From Hyphomicrobiales bacterium (lineage in GTDB: Bacteria; Pseudomonadota; Alphaproteobacteria; Rhizobiales; Rhizobiaceae), in assembly GCA_900472395.1 (NCBI GenBank), contig UCHV01000039.1, forward strand, positions 362-64,361: a stretch of DNA of 64,000 nt. The letters run 5' to 3'. The translations under genes were made by a program, and so were the position numbers. Numbering within the stretch: position 1 is the first letter of the stretch; each line of letters opens with the position of its first letter. The notes under the pieces were generated by a model. The model had not been told where the DNA came from. It worked only from the letters and a program-made list of their open reading frames with translations, and made no database searches. Positions 17,360 to 27,100 of this stretch are shown in pieces.

Positions 17360-17402
17360 TTGGCCAACACAACTGCATTCTGCCGATATAGCGTTTCCTT
17401 AT
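17360..17402 (-). promoter_or_regulatory. Shared LysR-type operator, copy 2 (before the LIV operon)
   Basis: This element matches 38 of 43 bases of the one before hyuA at 10151-10193. The ATA-N9-TAT core lies at 17388-17402. It sits 122 bases before the binding-protein start, so both operons probably answer to the same LysR regulator. Confidence 0.7.
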
Positions 17403-17532
17403 AGCGGGCTGTACTGAAGCGTTTACAGTCCGGCTTATCCTCGAGCCCACGCTTCCCATTGGTCGATATCCGAGCGGCGCGCAATTTTAATCGTTAGTTT
17501 GAATTTCCGGACATCGCCAATAGTTGTTCGTG

Positions 17533-18215
17533 CTAGTCGTTGCGCGCGTGGCTGATGCCCTCAATCAGGATTTCTGTAAACTGCGCTACACGAGGCGGTC
17601 TGAAGCGCGCCGATGGAAAAACCGCAAAAATCCCGCCGGTCGGCAAACTCCACTTCGGGAGGACATGTGCCAGGTGCCCCGCAGCAAGATCTGCCGGCAC
17701 CGAGAAATCCGGAAGTACCGAAATGCCGGCACCTCGCAGCAGTGCAGCGTGAACCGCTTGCGTTGTGTCGATCGAGAGGCTCGGCCCTGCATGAAACTTT
17801 GCCTCGGTACCATCTGTCCGCGAAAACGACCAGGACGTGGGATCCGGAAGAGCGGTGTTTGCAACGAAGGGAAGTGTGGCCAGGTCTTCTGGCGAAGACA
17901 CCTTGCCTAGGCTGTCAAGCAGATTGGGGGAAGCAACCAGTAGCTGGTTGAAGCTGCCCATTCTGCGGGCCTTAAAACTACTGTCCGCCAGCCAGCCAAC
18001 CCGGATGGACACGTCGAGCTCACCCTCAAGCAAATCCACGCGCCGGTCATTCAGGCGCAGATCAGCGTGGCAGTCCGGATAGCGTCGCAGGAATTCCGCC
18101 ACCGCGGGGACAACCATGATCGTGCCATAATCGTTTGGCGCAGCGACACGCAGCGTGCCTTGCGGCCGATTGCTGGCCTCGGCGATCTCAGCGAAGCTGT
18201 CATGTGCCTCGGCCT
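17533..18215 (-). pseudogene. LysR regulator lacking its DNA-binding domain
   Basis: The frame encodes a complete LysR effector-binding domain from the linker (EIAEASNRPQGTLRVAAPND) to the C-terminus, about 220 residues. The winged helix that should precede it is absent. Upstream, the sequence passes without a stop into the end of a PAS domain (YVNRVNVND), so an illegitimate joint created a PAS-LysR chimera near 18210. Without a helix-turn-helix it cannot act as a normal activator. The effector domain itself looks undamaged. Confidence 0.75.
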
Positions 18216-18811
18216 GCGCTCCATCGTTCACGTTGACCCGGTTGACGTAGCGCTCAACGTCGAGCCGCGCCGCCGTCGGCCCACCGATAAACTGCGCCAG
18301 CCGATCTGACGTCTCGAATTGCCTGTCAAAATATCCATCTGCCAGAAGCCCCCACGCACGGCCTCGAGCGCCAGCTCAAGCTGCGCTGCGCGCTCGGCGA
18401 GCTGACGCTCGTGTTCCTTGTGGCGGGTGATGTCCTCAATCTGCGACATGAAGCGGACGACCTTACCGTCACGATCGCGCATTGCGGCGACGTGGATCGA
18501 GACGTGGACGATCTCTCCGAAAGGCTGCAAGTAACGCTTCTCGATCGTGTAGCCGTCCCGCCTTCCCTCCAAAACCTGCTGGAACAGGATCAGGTCTGCT
18601 TCGATATCGTCCGGGTGGGTGAAATCCTTGAAATGCGTGCCGAGCACTTTCTCGAGAGGAAGCGACAGTAGCTTGGCGAAAGCGGCGTTGCCGCGAATGA
18701 TGTGGCCCTCAAGATCGACCAGGGCGATCCCGATCGGAGCGTTCTTGAAGGCAAAGCGAACAGCGCCAGGCGGGTTTCGGGATCATCGGACGTATAGGGT
18801 TCCGCCACCAT
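18216..18811 (-). pseudogene. PAS-domain sensor, N-terminal remnant with frameshifts
   Basis: A good start (GGAGG, then ATG at 18811) gives a PAS sensor that reads MVAEPYTSDDPETR. After a frameshift near 18765 it continues KNAPIGIALVDLEGHIIRGN and LEKVLGTHFKDFTHPDD through a first PAS/PAC unit ending FMSQIEDITRHKEHERQL. A second PAS begins FWQMDILTGN, and a further frameshift near 18330 leads to SDRLAQFIGG. The kinase part is gone, replaced by the LysR fragment. It is the front of a rhizobial multi-PAS kinase or cyclase and is surely non-functional as a transmitter. Confidence 0.7.
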
Positions 18812-19020
18812 CTTTCCTCCAAAGACAAGAGCTTCACCGCGATAGGAGTGTTTTAGATTGATAATGAACGTGCCGGTCACTTCAGCCACGGCGTGGCCTG
18901 CTGCAGACGAGCTTCTTGATGTCAAAGCCCCTCGAAATTATCTTTCGGATCTGGAAATTTACTCTTCAAGAGAACGAATACAGGCCGGGGTTCACAACCG
19001 GTCAGAATAGGGAGGAAGAC

Positions 19021-19239
19021 ATGGATGGAAGGAGCAGGGATCTTTCCGAAAGCGATATGCGGATACTGAGAACGCTACTTGGCCGTTACGCGGCGCGTTA
19101 TCATCTCACAGGGCCGGAAAGAGACGACTTGATCGAGCGAACGTTCAAAGCCTTGGCAAGCAATCCCGACATCTTTTTCGAAATCCCTGTCGAGAGAGCC
19201 GCTGCGGAGACAATGCACCGGATCTATACGAGCAATTAG
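19021..19239 (+). CDS. Small protein resembling sigma-factor region 2
   Basis: The 72-residue product starts at the ATG at 19021 behind GGGAGGAAG. It has the form LRTLLGRYAARYHLTGPERD followed by DLIERTFKALAS, which resembles region 2 of ECF sigma factors, where D-D-L-V-Q-E-T is typical. No region 4 follows, so it is not a complete sigma factor. Short proteins of this kind are common in rhizobia and may modulate stress sigma factors. The role is unknown. Confidence 0.6.
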   Translation: MDGRSRDLSESDMRILRTLLGRYAARYHLTGPERDDLIERTFKALASNPDIFFEIPVERAAAETMHRIYTSN

Positions 19240-19262
19240 ATTTGCTGCGGCTTGAACAGCGG

Positions 19263-19930
19263 CTAGCGAGCTTTGCGGCCGAATACGAGCACAATGACGA
19301 GACCCGGCGATGCGATGCCGCTCGATGCAAGCGACAGAACCAGAATGACGATCGCAGTGCTAGACGACAAGACGAAGGCGAGCGCTGCGGAAAAGATGAG
19401 GGCGACGAGCCAGGCGGAGTCCAGCAGGTTCAAGAAGGCTGCGAGCGCCGGCGAGCGGCGCATCGGCTCGGTCGCATAGCCGAGAAGCTGAAGCGACAGC
19501 AGCATGAGGCCGATACCGATCAATGCGGAGCCGAGCCCCTTGCGGGCAGCGGAGCCGTTGCGCAGCAGGATTACCGGCAAGCAGCAGAAGCGGTGCGAAG
19601 ACTTCGGTACCGGCCGCCACCAGCCAGGCCGTGACCGCCGTGCCGATATTGGCGCCGAGCAGCACAATCTGCGCCATGCGCGGACTGCCAGGCCGCGCTC
19701 TGTAAAGGAGGCTGTCATCAAGGCAGTCGCGGTCGAACTCTGTAGCGCGATCGTCGCGACGAGGCCCGCGTGAGACGAGCGCATGTCGCTGCGCGTGCTA
19801 TTGGCCAATCCAATCCGCAGTCTGGCGCCGAAGGCACGTGTCACGCCTTCTTTGACCTGAGCCAGGCCGAAGATCAGCAGCGCGACAGCGTCGAGAATAT
19901 GGATGACGACGAGCCGTCGATTGCACTCAG
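19263..19930 (-). pseudogene. Na+/Pi cotransporter (PNaS/NptA) remnant
   Basis: Three frames in order give ILDAVALLIFGLAQVKEGVT plus HAGLVATIALQSSTATALM, then MAQIVLLGANIGTAVTAWLV, then LGSALIGIGLMLLSLQLLGY and SSSTAIVILVLSLASSGI. These are the QSSS-type repeats and membrane segments of bacterial Na+/phosphate cotransporters. Two frameshifts, near 19680 and 19580, break the gene. It also ends early at VLVFG, about half the normal length. It lies directly after the pit gene, so this region once held two phosphate systems. Confidence 0.75.
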
Positions 19931-19977
19931 TAACTCCCGAATTTCAAGTGAAACTTCGAGCATGATTCTGTTGCCGG

Positions 19978-21051
19978 CTAATAAATTATAGTCCTTTTGC
20001 ACGACCTTGCAGGGCGTGTCTTATGGACGTTGTCGCGGCTGGGAGGGTCAGGAAACATGGCAACAACTGTGTACGTCAGGTAGGAGATCAGTGCCGCCGC
20101 CGGCATGGTGACGATCCAAGCGATGACGATATTGCCGGCGAGCCCCCAACGCACTGCTGACATTCGCCGCGCCGCGCCCACACCGATGATGGCACCGGTG
20201 ATCGTGTGGGTGGTTGAGACCGGAATGCCGAGCCAGGTCGCACCGAACAGCGTCAGCGCGCCGCCGGTCTCGGCACAGAACCCCTGCATTGGGTTGAGCC
20301 GGGTGATCTTCGATCCCATCGTGTGGACGATCCGCCAGCCGCCGAACAGCGTGCCCAGCGCCATGGCCGACTGACAAGTGATCACCACCCAGAAGGGCAC
20401 GTAAAATTCGGAACCGAGATAACCCTGGCTGAACAGCAGCACGGCGATGATGCCCATCGTCTTCTGCGCATCATTGCCGCCGTGCCCAAGCGAATAGAGC
20501 GAGGCGGAAACAAACTGCATGATACGAAAGGTTCGGTCGACCGCAAACGGCGTTTGGCGCACGAAAATCCACGACACGGCCAGCACCAGGACCAGCGCCA
20601 GGAAGAAGCCGATCGCAGGCGACAAGACGATCGCCCCCGCCGTCTTCAGAAAACCGCTCCAGACGATCGAGGAGACGCCGACCTTGGCGAGCCCGGCGCC
20701 GATCAGCCCGCCCACGAGCGCGTGCGACGAGCTGGATGGAATACCGAAGATCCAGGTAACGACGTTCCAAACGATGGCGCCGATCAGTGCGGCGAAGATC
20801 ACCGCAGGCGACACGATGCCTGGATCGATGATGCCAGTTCCGAGCGTCTCGGCCACATGCAGACCGAAGAAAAGGAAGGCGATAAAGTTGAAGAACGCCG
20901 CCCAGGCGACCGCAAATTGCGGCCGGAGTACACGCGTCGAGACGATTGTGGCGATCGAATTGGCCGCGTCGTGCAACCCGTTGAGGAAGTCGAAAAACAG
21001 CGCGATGGCGATCAGGCCGGCCAGAAGCGGAAAGGCGAGCGTCGCATCCAT
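19978..21051 (-). CDS. pit: Low-affinity inorganic phosphate transporter (Pit)
   Basis: This 357-residue PiT-family permease has about ten membrane segments. The duplicated family signature appears as DFLNGLHDAANSIATIVSTR near residue 22 and again as GIPVSTTHTITGAIIGVGAA near 280. It transports metal-phosphate or phosphate by ion symport. Its start overlaps the stop of the DUF47 gene by one base (TGATG), so the pair is translated together, as in the orfA-pit operons of rhizobia. A Pho box lies upstream of that gene. Confidence 0.92.
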   Translation of the reverse strand: MDATLAFPLLAGLIAIALFFDFLNGLHDAANSIATIVSTRVLRPQFAVAWAAFFNFIAFLFFGLHVAETLGTGIIDPGIVSPAVIFAALIGAIVWNVVTWIFGIPSSSSHALVGGLIGAGLAKVGVSSIVWSGFLKTAGAIVLSPAIGFFLALVLVLAVSWIFVRQTPFAVDRTFRIMQFVSASLYSLGHGGNDAQKTMGIIAVLLFSQGYLGSEFYVPFWVVITCQSAMALGTLFGGWRIVHTMGSKITRLNPMQGFCAETGGALTLFGATWLGIPVSTTHTITGAIIGVGAARRMSAVRWGLAGNIVIAWIVTMPAAALISYLTYTVVAMFPDPPSRDNVHKTRPARSCKRTIIY

Positions 21052-21695
21052 CAGACGTTCTCGATCACGATGCCGCTGATCTCGTTGGCGACGTCCTCGA
21101 ACCGGTCGACGACCTTTTCAAGCTCGCCATAGATTTCGCTACCGATCATGTAGGCCATCGCATTGCCGGCGGCGCCGTAACGAACGAACAGATCCTTGAG
21201 GCCCTGGTCGTGCAGGTCGTCGGACCGGCCCTCGACGCGGGCGACTTCCTCGGCGATGGCGCTAAGGCGCTGGGCATTGGTGCCCACCTTGTCAAGCAGC
21301 GGAATGGCTTCGGCGACCAGATGCGCCGCGCGCACGACCTCCTCGCCCATCTGCCGCATCAGCGGATCGAAGCTCGTCTGCTCGAACAGACGAATGGTCT
21401 TGACCGTCTTGTGCATCATGTCGATCGCGTCGTCCATCGACTGGATCAGATCCTTGATGTCGCCACGGTCAAAGGGCGTGATGAAACTGCGCCGCACGGC
21501 CAGAAGCACCTCGCGGGTAATGTTGTCGGCGCGGTCTTCTAGTGTCACGATCCGCTCGCAATTGGTCTCTAGGTCTTCGCCGTGGAGCAGATTGCGCAGG
21601 GCTTCGGCCGCTTCCACCACTGTGCGCGAATGTTCGGAGAACATGTCGAAGAACTTGTCCTCGCGCGGCATCAATTTCCGGAAAACGCTCATCAT
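21051..21695 (-). CDS. DUF47 (PhoU-like) Pit accessory protein
   Basis: The 214-residue product is helical and belongs to the DUF47/PhoU-like family, which associates with Pit transporters. It begins MSVFRKLMPREDKFFDMFSE and contains the paired E/D-rich metal-site helices (LEDRADNITREV, MDDAIDMMHKTVK). I start it at the ATG at 21695 because GAGGAA lies before it. It is co-translated with pit and corresponds to orfA of Sinorhizobium. Confidence 0.9.
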   Translation of the reverse strand: MMSVFRKLMPREDKFFDMFSEHSRTVVEAAEALRNLLHGEDLETNCERIVTLEDRADNITREVLLAVRRSFITPFDRGDIKDLIQSMDDAIDMMHKTVKTIRLFEQTSFDPLMRQMGEEVVRAAHLVAEAIPLLDKVGTNAQRLSAIAEEVARVEGRSDDLHDQGLKDLFVRYGAAGNAMAYMIGSEIYGELEKVVDRFEDVANEISGIVIENV

Positions 21696-21742
21696 GGCCC
21701 TGTTCCTCGGTCTCGTCTCAGTCTCGACTGCTGGCGCCGCTA

Positions 21743-21760
21743 CTGTCACAAAACTGTCAT
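21743..21760. promoter_or_regulatory. Pho box (PhoB operator)
   Basis: CTGTCAC-AAAA-CTGTCAT is a nearly perfect PhoB box: two 7-base direct repeats at an 11-base pitch. It lies 48 bases before the DUF47-pit operon on one side and 53 bases before the divergent Nudix gene on the other. In Sinorhizobium the corresponding orfA-pit operon is repressed by PhoB in phosphate starvation. The box orientation would also allow activation of the Nudix gene. Confidence 0.75.
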
Positions 21761-21812
21761 AAATGCTATCGGGTGATTGGAATCAACTGTGAAGATTGGC
21801 ATTTAACCGCGC

Positions 21813-22349
21813 ATGACGCCTGTCAAGAAAGATCAGAAGTGGCCCGATGCCAAACCCAGGACGTTGCTTCAACAGCTCGCCCAAATGCCGGACAAGCTGT
21901 TCAACGGCGAGTTCCGGCAGCAATATGCGGCACTCTGCTATCGGCAGGCAGTGGATCACGACGGTATTGAGGTTCTGGTCATCACCTCGCGCGACAGCGG
22001 CCGCTGGGTGATCCCTAAGGGCTGGCCGATGAAGCGGAAGAAGCCGCATGAGGCTGCCGAGATCGAGGCCTTACAGGAAGCGGGCGTCCGCGGGCGGGCC
22101 AGGAAAAAGCCGATAGGCCGCTATACCTATCTGAAATGGCTCGATAACGGCGACGTCGCGCCTTGCGTGGTGGAGGTGTACGAGACCGAAGTCACGGAAG
22201 TTGCTGCCGAGTATAAGGAGCGCGGTCAGCGTGTCCTGGAATGGGTTTCGCCTGACGAGGCAGCACGGCGTGTTCGAGAAGTGGAACTAAAATCTTTGCT
22301 CGTCGACTTCAATCCGAGGATTAGATCGAAGCCGAACGCCAAGAACTAG
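21813..22349 (+). CDS. Nudix hydrolase with altered Nudix box
   Basis: This is a 178-residue Nudix-family protein similar to rhizobial relatives of diphosphoinositol-polyphosphate phosphohydrolases (RDSGRWVIPKGWPMK, then the box). The canonical REUxEExGU helix reads IEALQEAGV here. The first helix residue is not Arg, and the first glutamate of the EE pair is Gln. Because these glutamates bind the catalytic Mg2+, activity may be low. It is divergent from the phosphate operon across a Pho box, which hints at a role in phosphate metabolism. Confidence 0.85.
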   Translation: MTPVKKDQKWPDAKPRTLLQQLAQMPDKLFNGEFRQQYAALCYRQAVDHDGIEVLVITSRDSGRWVIPKGWPMKRKKPHEAAEIEALQEAGVRGRARKKPIGRYTYLKWLDNGDVAPCVVEVYETEVTEVAAEYKERGQRVLEWVSPDEAARRVREVELKSLLVDFNPRIRSKPNAKN

Positions 22350-22382
22350 TCGCTCGCGACGTGACTACCAAATGGCTTGAAT

Positions 22383-22393
22383 GGATTTGAACC
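22383..22393 (-). other. tRNA T-arm-like fragment
   Basis: On the minus strand this reads GGTTCAAATCC, the loop and stem of a tRNA T-arm, preceded by GGGTCGCT. No matching acceptor, D or anticodon stems are present, and the stem pairs imperfectly. AATGGCTTGAA occurs on both sides, near 22371 and 22426. It could be the scar of an integration at a tRNA 3' end, or chance. Confidence 0.2.
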
Positions 22394-22493
22394 AGCGACC
22401 CGCTAATGGGACCCATCTGACAACAATGGCTTGAACGCCATGATAGCCAACTTTGTAAGCGGTCAACTATTGGAGCAAGGCGTGCGGAGGGTG

Positions 22494-23555
22494 TCACGAC
22501 TGGTTTTGCAGCTCGCTTAAAGGCAAAGATGCCTTGCATCGTAGACCAGCAGGATAATAGTCGATAGTTACAGTGCTTCCTGCGCCCAGGCCTGCCATGA
22601 TCAGCCGGGAGCCGGCGCCGCGCCGACTTGGCTGCCCGACCGGCGGTCCTCCATTTTCCTCCCACAAGAGTTCGAAGACGGGGTAAGGGTCGTCTGAAAC
22701 CGCCCAACTGATTTCTACCTCTCCACGTCCGTTCGACAAAGCGCCGTACTTCGCCGCGTTTGTCCCTAGCTCGTGAAGAATAAGCGAGAGCGAAAGTGCT
22801 GATCGTGGCGCGATATCGAATGCCGGCCCAGAGATCTTCAAACGACCGGGATCATAGAGAGCCAACGTGCTTCGGACGAGGTCCGAAATCATAGCTTGGC
22901 CAGCAGGCCCATGTATCAGCATGTCATGCGCTTTTGCCAAGGCGGTAATGCGACCATTCAAGACGTCCGACAACGCCGCCACGTCGGTCGTGGATCTCAA
23001 CGTCTGGGAAACAATTGCTTGGACCAAGGCAAGCTGGTTTTTCATGCGGTGGGCGAGTTCGAGGCTCATCTCCCGCTGATAGGCTTCGTTTTCGAGGAGC
23101 AATACATTCTCCTGCTCCTTTTTCGCCGCCAGTACTGCGAGCGCTTGCCGCTCTTGCCGCAGTGAAATCGACGTCACGCTGATCGTGTGGATGATGAAAA
23201 TGTCGACGGTGACGATAAAGGCATAAAACAAGAGAGCCAGCACCGATCCCGGGGTCAGATCGAATGCGTAAGCCGGCGCAATAAAGAAATACCACGATGC
23301 CAAGCCGCTCAGTGTTGCGTTGACGACGCCGGGCCACAGACCGCAGACCAGTGTCGCGATAATGACCGCCGGAAAAAACGTCAGGTAAGGAAATCCCGAT
23401 GGCAGCTCGTCGTTAACAAGCAACCTTACCGATAACGCTACCGCGAACAGCCCCAACGACAAGGTCCAGCGGAAAGTCGCCGAGCGCTCGCGCGTTACAA
23501 GTTCTTGTAGGCGAACGATCAACGACCGCGATCTTGTGGTATTGCTAACAGTCAT
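22494..23555 (-). CDS. Membrane-bound HWE/HisKA_2-type sensor histidine kinase
   Basis: The 353-residue kinase has an N-terminal membrane module of the DUF4118/KdpD type (about four hydrophobic segments between residues 28 and 125). A short coiled linker follows, then an HWE-type transmitter. The phospho-acceptor motif is ELAHRMKNQLALVQAIVSQT near residue 170. The ATPase has HELGTNAAKYGALS and a late G-rich GAGSRLIMAGLG. In rhizobia such kinases often feed the PhyR-NepR-EcfG stress cascade. No partner regulator is adjacent, so the target is unknown. Confidence 0.88.
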   Translation of the reverse strand: MTVSNTTRSRSLIVRLQELVTRERSATFRWTLSLGLFAVALSVRLLVNDELPSGFPYLTFFPAVIIATLVCGLWPGVVNATLSGLASWYFFIAPAYAFDLTPGSVLALLFYAFIVTVDIFIIHTISVTSISLRQERQALAVLAAKKEQENVLLLENEAYQREMSLELAHRMKNQLALVQAIVSQTLRSTTDVAALSDVLNGRITALAKAHDMLIHGPAGQAMISDLVRSTLALYDPGRLKISGPAFDIAPRSALSLSLILHELGTNAAKYGALSNGRGEVEISWAVSDDPYPVFELLWEENGGPPVGQPSRRGAGSRLIMAGLGAGSTVTIDYYPAGLRCKASLPLSELQNQS

Positions 23556-23618
23556 TGCACAACAGAAAACAAAGATGTTTTTCCTTCAGAACGCAAAAGA
23601 GTCAAACGATGCGTCGCA

Positions 23619-24060
23619 TCAGACGAGCAGTTTCGATATTTCGAGTTGCATCTGCTTCTGGGTATAAGGCTTTCCGAAGCGCAGAAGTATGATCTCGACC
23701 CCTGACGGGAGATCCGCATAACCTGTGGCGAGAAGAATGGGTAGAACGGGCCTTAGCTCTCGGGAAGCTAAGGCGAGATCCGCTCCGTACATCCCCGGCA
23801 TGAAAAATCAGTGCTCATCAGCTCAATCGACTGCCCATCTTGCAAATTTTGAAGAGCCTACTGTCCGGAATCTGTCTCGATCACACGGTGGCGTTGATCT
23901 TCAAGCATGTTGAAAGAGCTCATTGCGATCAACGCGTCATCATTTACAAGTAGAATGGTCACCGGGCCCTTTGGCGTTTTGGGAGCTGTTTCGACTTCAA
24001 CCGGCGACCGCAACTGTTCAGACGTCACGGGCAACCACAGCCGTCCAGCCCTACGACATC
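23619..24060 (-). pseudogene. Response-regulator receiver remnant (from a hybrid kinase)
   Basis: The minus strand reads LWLPVTSEQ, the usual end of a kinase ATPase domain, then PVTILLVNDDALIAMSSFNM (receiver start) and ETDSGQ. A TAG follows at 23860-23858, then ALQNLQDGQSIELMSTDF. After a one-base frameshift it continues MPGMYGADLA with GKPYTQKQM at the end. It is the tail of a hybrid histidine kinase. The kinase core is missing, and one nonsense codon and one frameshift break the receiver. Confidence 0.7.
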
Positions 24061-24161
24061 CAGTTTCGCCTTTTCTCGCGCAACCGTGCAAAGACCTTGA
24101 CCTGAAGCCGATGGCGAAATTCGCCGGTGAAATACGGATTGTTGAGAGTTGTCTCAAGCAG

Positions 24162-27100
24162 CTATACTCCTTCATTTTCGCCGTTCTTTTCGCTGCTGTG
24201 GATGTCTTCCCTCGCCCAATCCTCAGGTTTCGCGCTTGCAATTGCGTTCGCCAGTTTAGCCGCGTCGTATGGCTTGGACACGACGATCGCACCCTTCTCC
24301 CCACGAACGGCCGACGGATCACCGGTGGCGTAGACGATCAAGGTTGCAGGTCTTAGAGCCCGAGCTTCCGCGGCCAGCTCCGAACCTGAAGCACCCGGCA
24401 AGTTGAAGTCTGTGACAAGGACATTGATTTCCATCGTCTGGAGTGCGGCCTTCGCTTCCTCAGCACTTCCCGCCTCGACAACGATTAGTCCCGCGTCCTG
24501 AAGCATCTCGGCAGTGTTGATGCGGATGAGAGCGTCATCCTCCACCAGCAAAACCGTCAGGCGACCTATCTTCCCGACTGTAGGTTCCGCAGCCAGCGAT
24601 TGCTCGACAACCCGCGGCATTTCTGGTTCATCAGGTCGCTCGACAGATGCTCTCTTTCCCTGCGCGCTAGAACGCTGCGCCTGATTGGCCAGCACATGCC
24701 GGAATTTTCGGGCCAGGGCTTCGCGCGTGTAGGGCTTTGAGAGAAGCTCGACGCCAGCGTCGAGCTTGCCGCCATGGACGATCGAATTCTCCGTATAGCC
24801 CGATGTGAATAGCACGGCGAGGTTCGGCAGACGCTCTTTCGCCTTGCGCGCCATTTCGGGGCTCTTCAGTGTGCCCGGCATAACGACGTCCGTGAAAAGA
24901 AGATCAATCGGGATGCCGCTGTCGATGACGGTGAGCGCGCTCGCCGCATCGACCGCCTTAAGCGTCCGGTATCCGAGATCAGTCAGCAGGGCGATGACGG
25001 TTTCGCGCACCTCCGCGTCGTCCTCAACCACCAGAACGGTTTCGCTTCCACCAACGACCGGACCAGTATCGACGACTACTTCGACGTCCTCGACTTGCAG
25101 CGCGCGCGGAAGGTAGAGTCTTATCGTCGTTCCGTGACCGACTTCCGAATAGATCTTCACATGTCCGCCGGATTGCTTGACGAAGCCATAGACCATCGAC
25201 AGGCCAAGACCAGACCCTTTGCCCTCGGCCTTAGTGGAGAAGAACGGTTCGAATACCTTCTCTATAATCTCGGACGGCATGCCGGAACCGGTATCGGTTA
25301 CCGCCATCATCACATATTGACCGGGAGTAACTTCGTCATGGGTGCGGGCGTAAGCATCGTCGAGATGGGCATTGGAAAGCTCGATCGTGAGCTTGCCTCT
25401 CCCTTCCATTGCATCCCGCGCATTGATCGCAAGGTTGAGAAGAGCATTCTCGATCTGGGTCGGGTCGATGAATGTATTCCAGAGCCCTCCACCAACGACG
25501 GTCTCGACCTCAATCGCTTCGCCGATGGCGCGGCGGATCATGTCGTCCATGTCTCGAACAAAACGGCTGATGTTAACGACTTTAGGCTCGAGCGCTTGGC
25601 GCCGACCAAACGCCAGAAGCTGGCTCGCCAGCTTTGAGCCGCGGGACACGCCTGCCATCGCGTTGGCGATCTTCGCCTCAGCGCGTTGGTTGCCCGCCAC
25701 TTCCTTCGACAGGAGCTGAAGATTGCCGGAGACGACCTGCAGCAGATTATTGAAATCATGCGCCACTCCGCCAGTGAGCTTGCCCACTGTCTCCATCTTC
25801 TGCGCCTGAGCCAGTTTGGCTTCGGCCTGACGGCGATCGGAAATCTCCGAAATGACCCTGGCTTCGAGGTTTTCGTTCAGCTGTTTCAGCTGCTCCTCGG
25901 CACGCTCCCGGTGACGAACCTGGCGTGCGAGAGTTTCTGCCTGCTCACGCAGAGCGGCTTCCGCTGCCCGCTGATGTGAAATGTCGGTGTGAACACCGAC
26001 CCATTCGACAATGTCGCCCTTAAAGCCGATGATGGGCAGAGCCCGAATGGCGAACTGACGCCACGCGCCATCATGGCGGCGCACCCGGTGCTCGTGGACA
26101 TATATCGATTTCGCTGCCACGGCAGCATTCCAGCTCTCCACCGAGGCCTCGATATCGTCGGGATGGACCGCACTCACCCAGCCAAAGTCCTGGTACTGAT
26201 CAAAGCTCTGGCCCGTCAGCCCGGCCCAGCCTTGTTGCTCGCCGATCATTCTTCCGTCTGCACTATTCGTCCACAAAACGCCGTGGACGGCGTTCATGGC
26301 CGTATGGAAACGGCTATTGCTGATTTCGAGCTCGGCTTCGCGGACAGCTCGTTCCTCGACATCAATTCCGAGGATGTAAACGCCAGGCACGGAGCCATCG
26401 ACCTCAACATGCGGAATGTAGCGGATTTCGAGCCGGCGAACCGGTCCGTCTCCATGGCGCATATCAGCTTCTGCCGTTACGACCTCCCCGCCAAGAGCGC
26501 GGTCTATATCGGGTCGTCGACCCTCGTAGGCCTTCTCGCCGATGACATCTACAACCGGTCGTCCAATCATTTCGTCCGGCCGCGTGCCGAACCAGCTCTC
26601 GTAAGCGCCGTTCGCGAAGCGATAGACGTGGTTTCGATCGACATAAGAGATCAGCATCGGTACCGCGTCGGTGACCCGGCGCAGTTCAGCCTCACTGTCA
26701 GCAAGGCGCTTTTCGAAATCGACACGATCACTGTTGTCGACGACTGTACACATCACGCCGCCGATCTTACCGTCGGCTTCGTAGACCGGCGTGTAAAACA
26801 GATCGAAGATGAACTCCTGTGGGTGACCGTCTCTGACCAGCGTCATGCTCTGGTCGTGAAATGAACGAAGCTCGCCGCGAAGGCCGGCCGCGATCATCTC
26901 GCGGTTCCATTCCCAAATTTCCGGCCAGGTCTCGGCGACGTTGCTGCCCAGGGCAGCCGGGTGTTTGTCTGCGACGATCTTGGCATAAAGATCGTTGTAG
27001 ATCATGACGTGCGCCGGGCCCCACATTAAAACCTTTGCAACTGGGGAGTTGACGATATTTGCGACCGTCGTCCGCAATTCGACGGACCATGTGCTTACCG

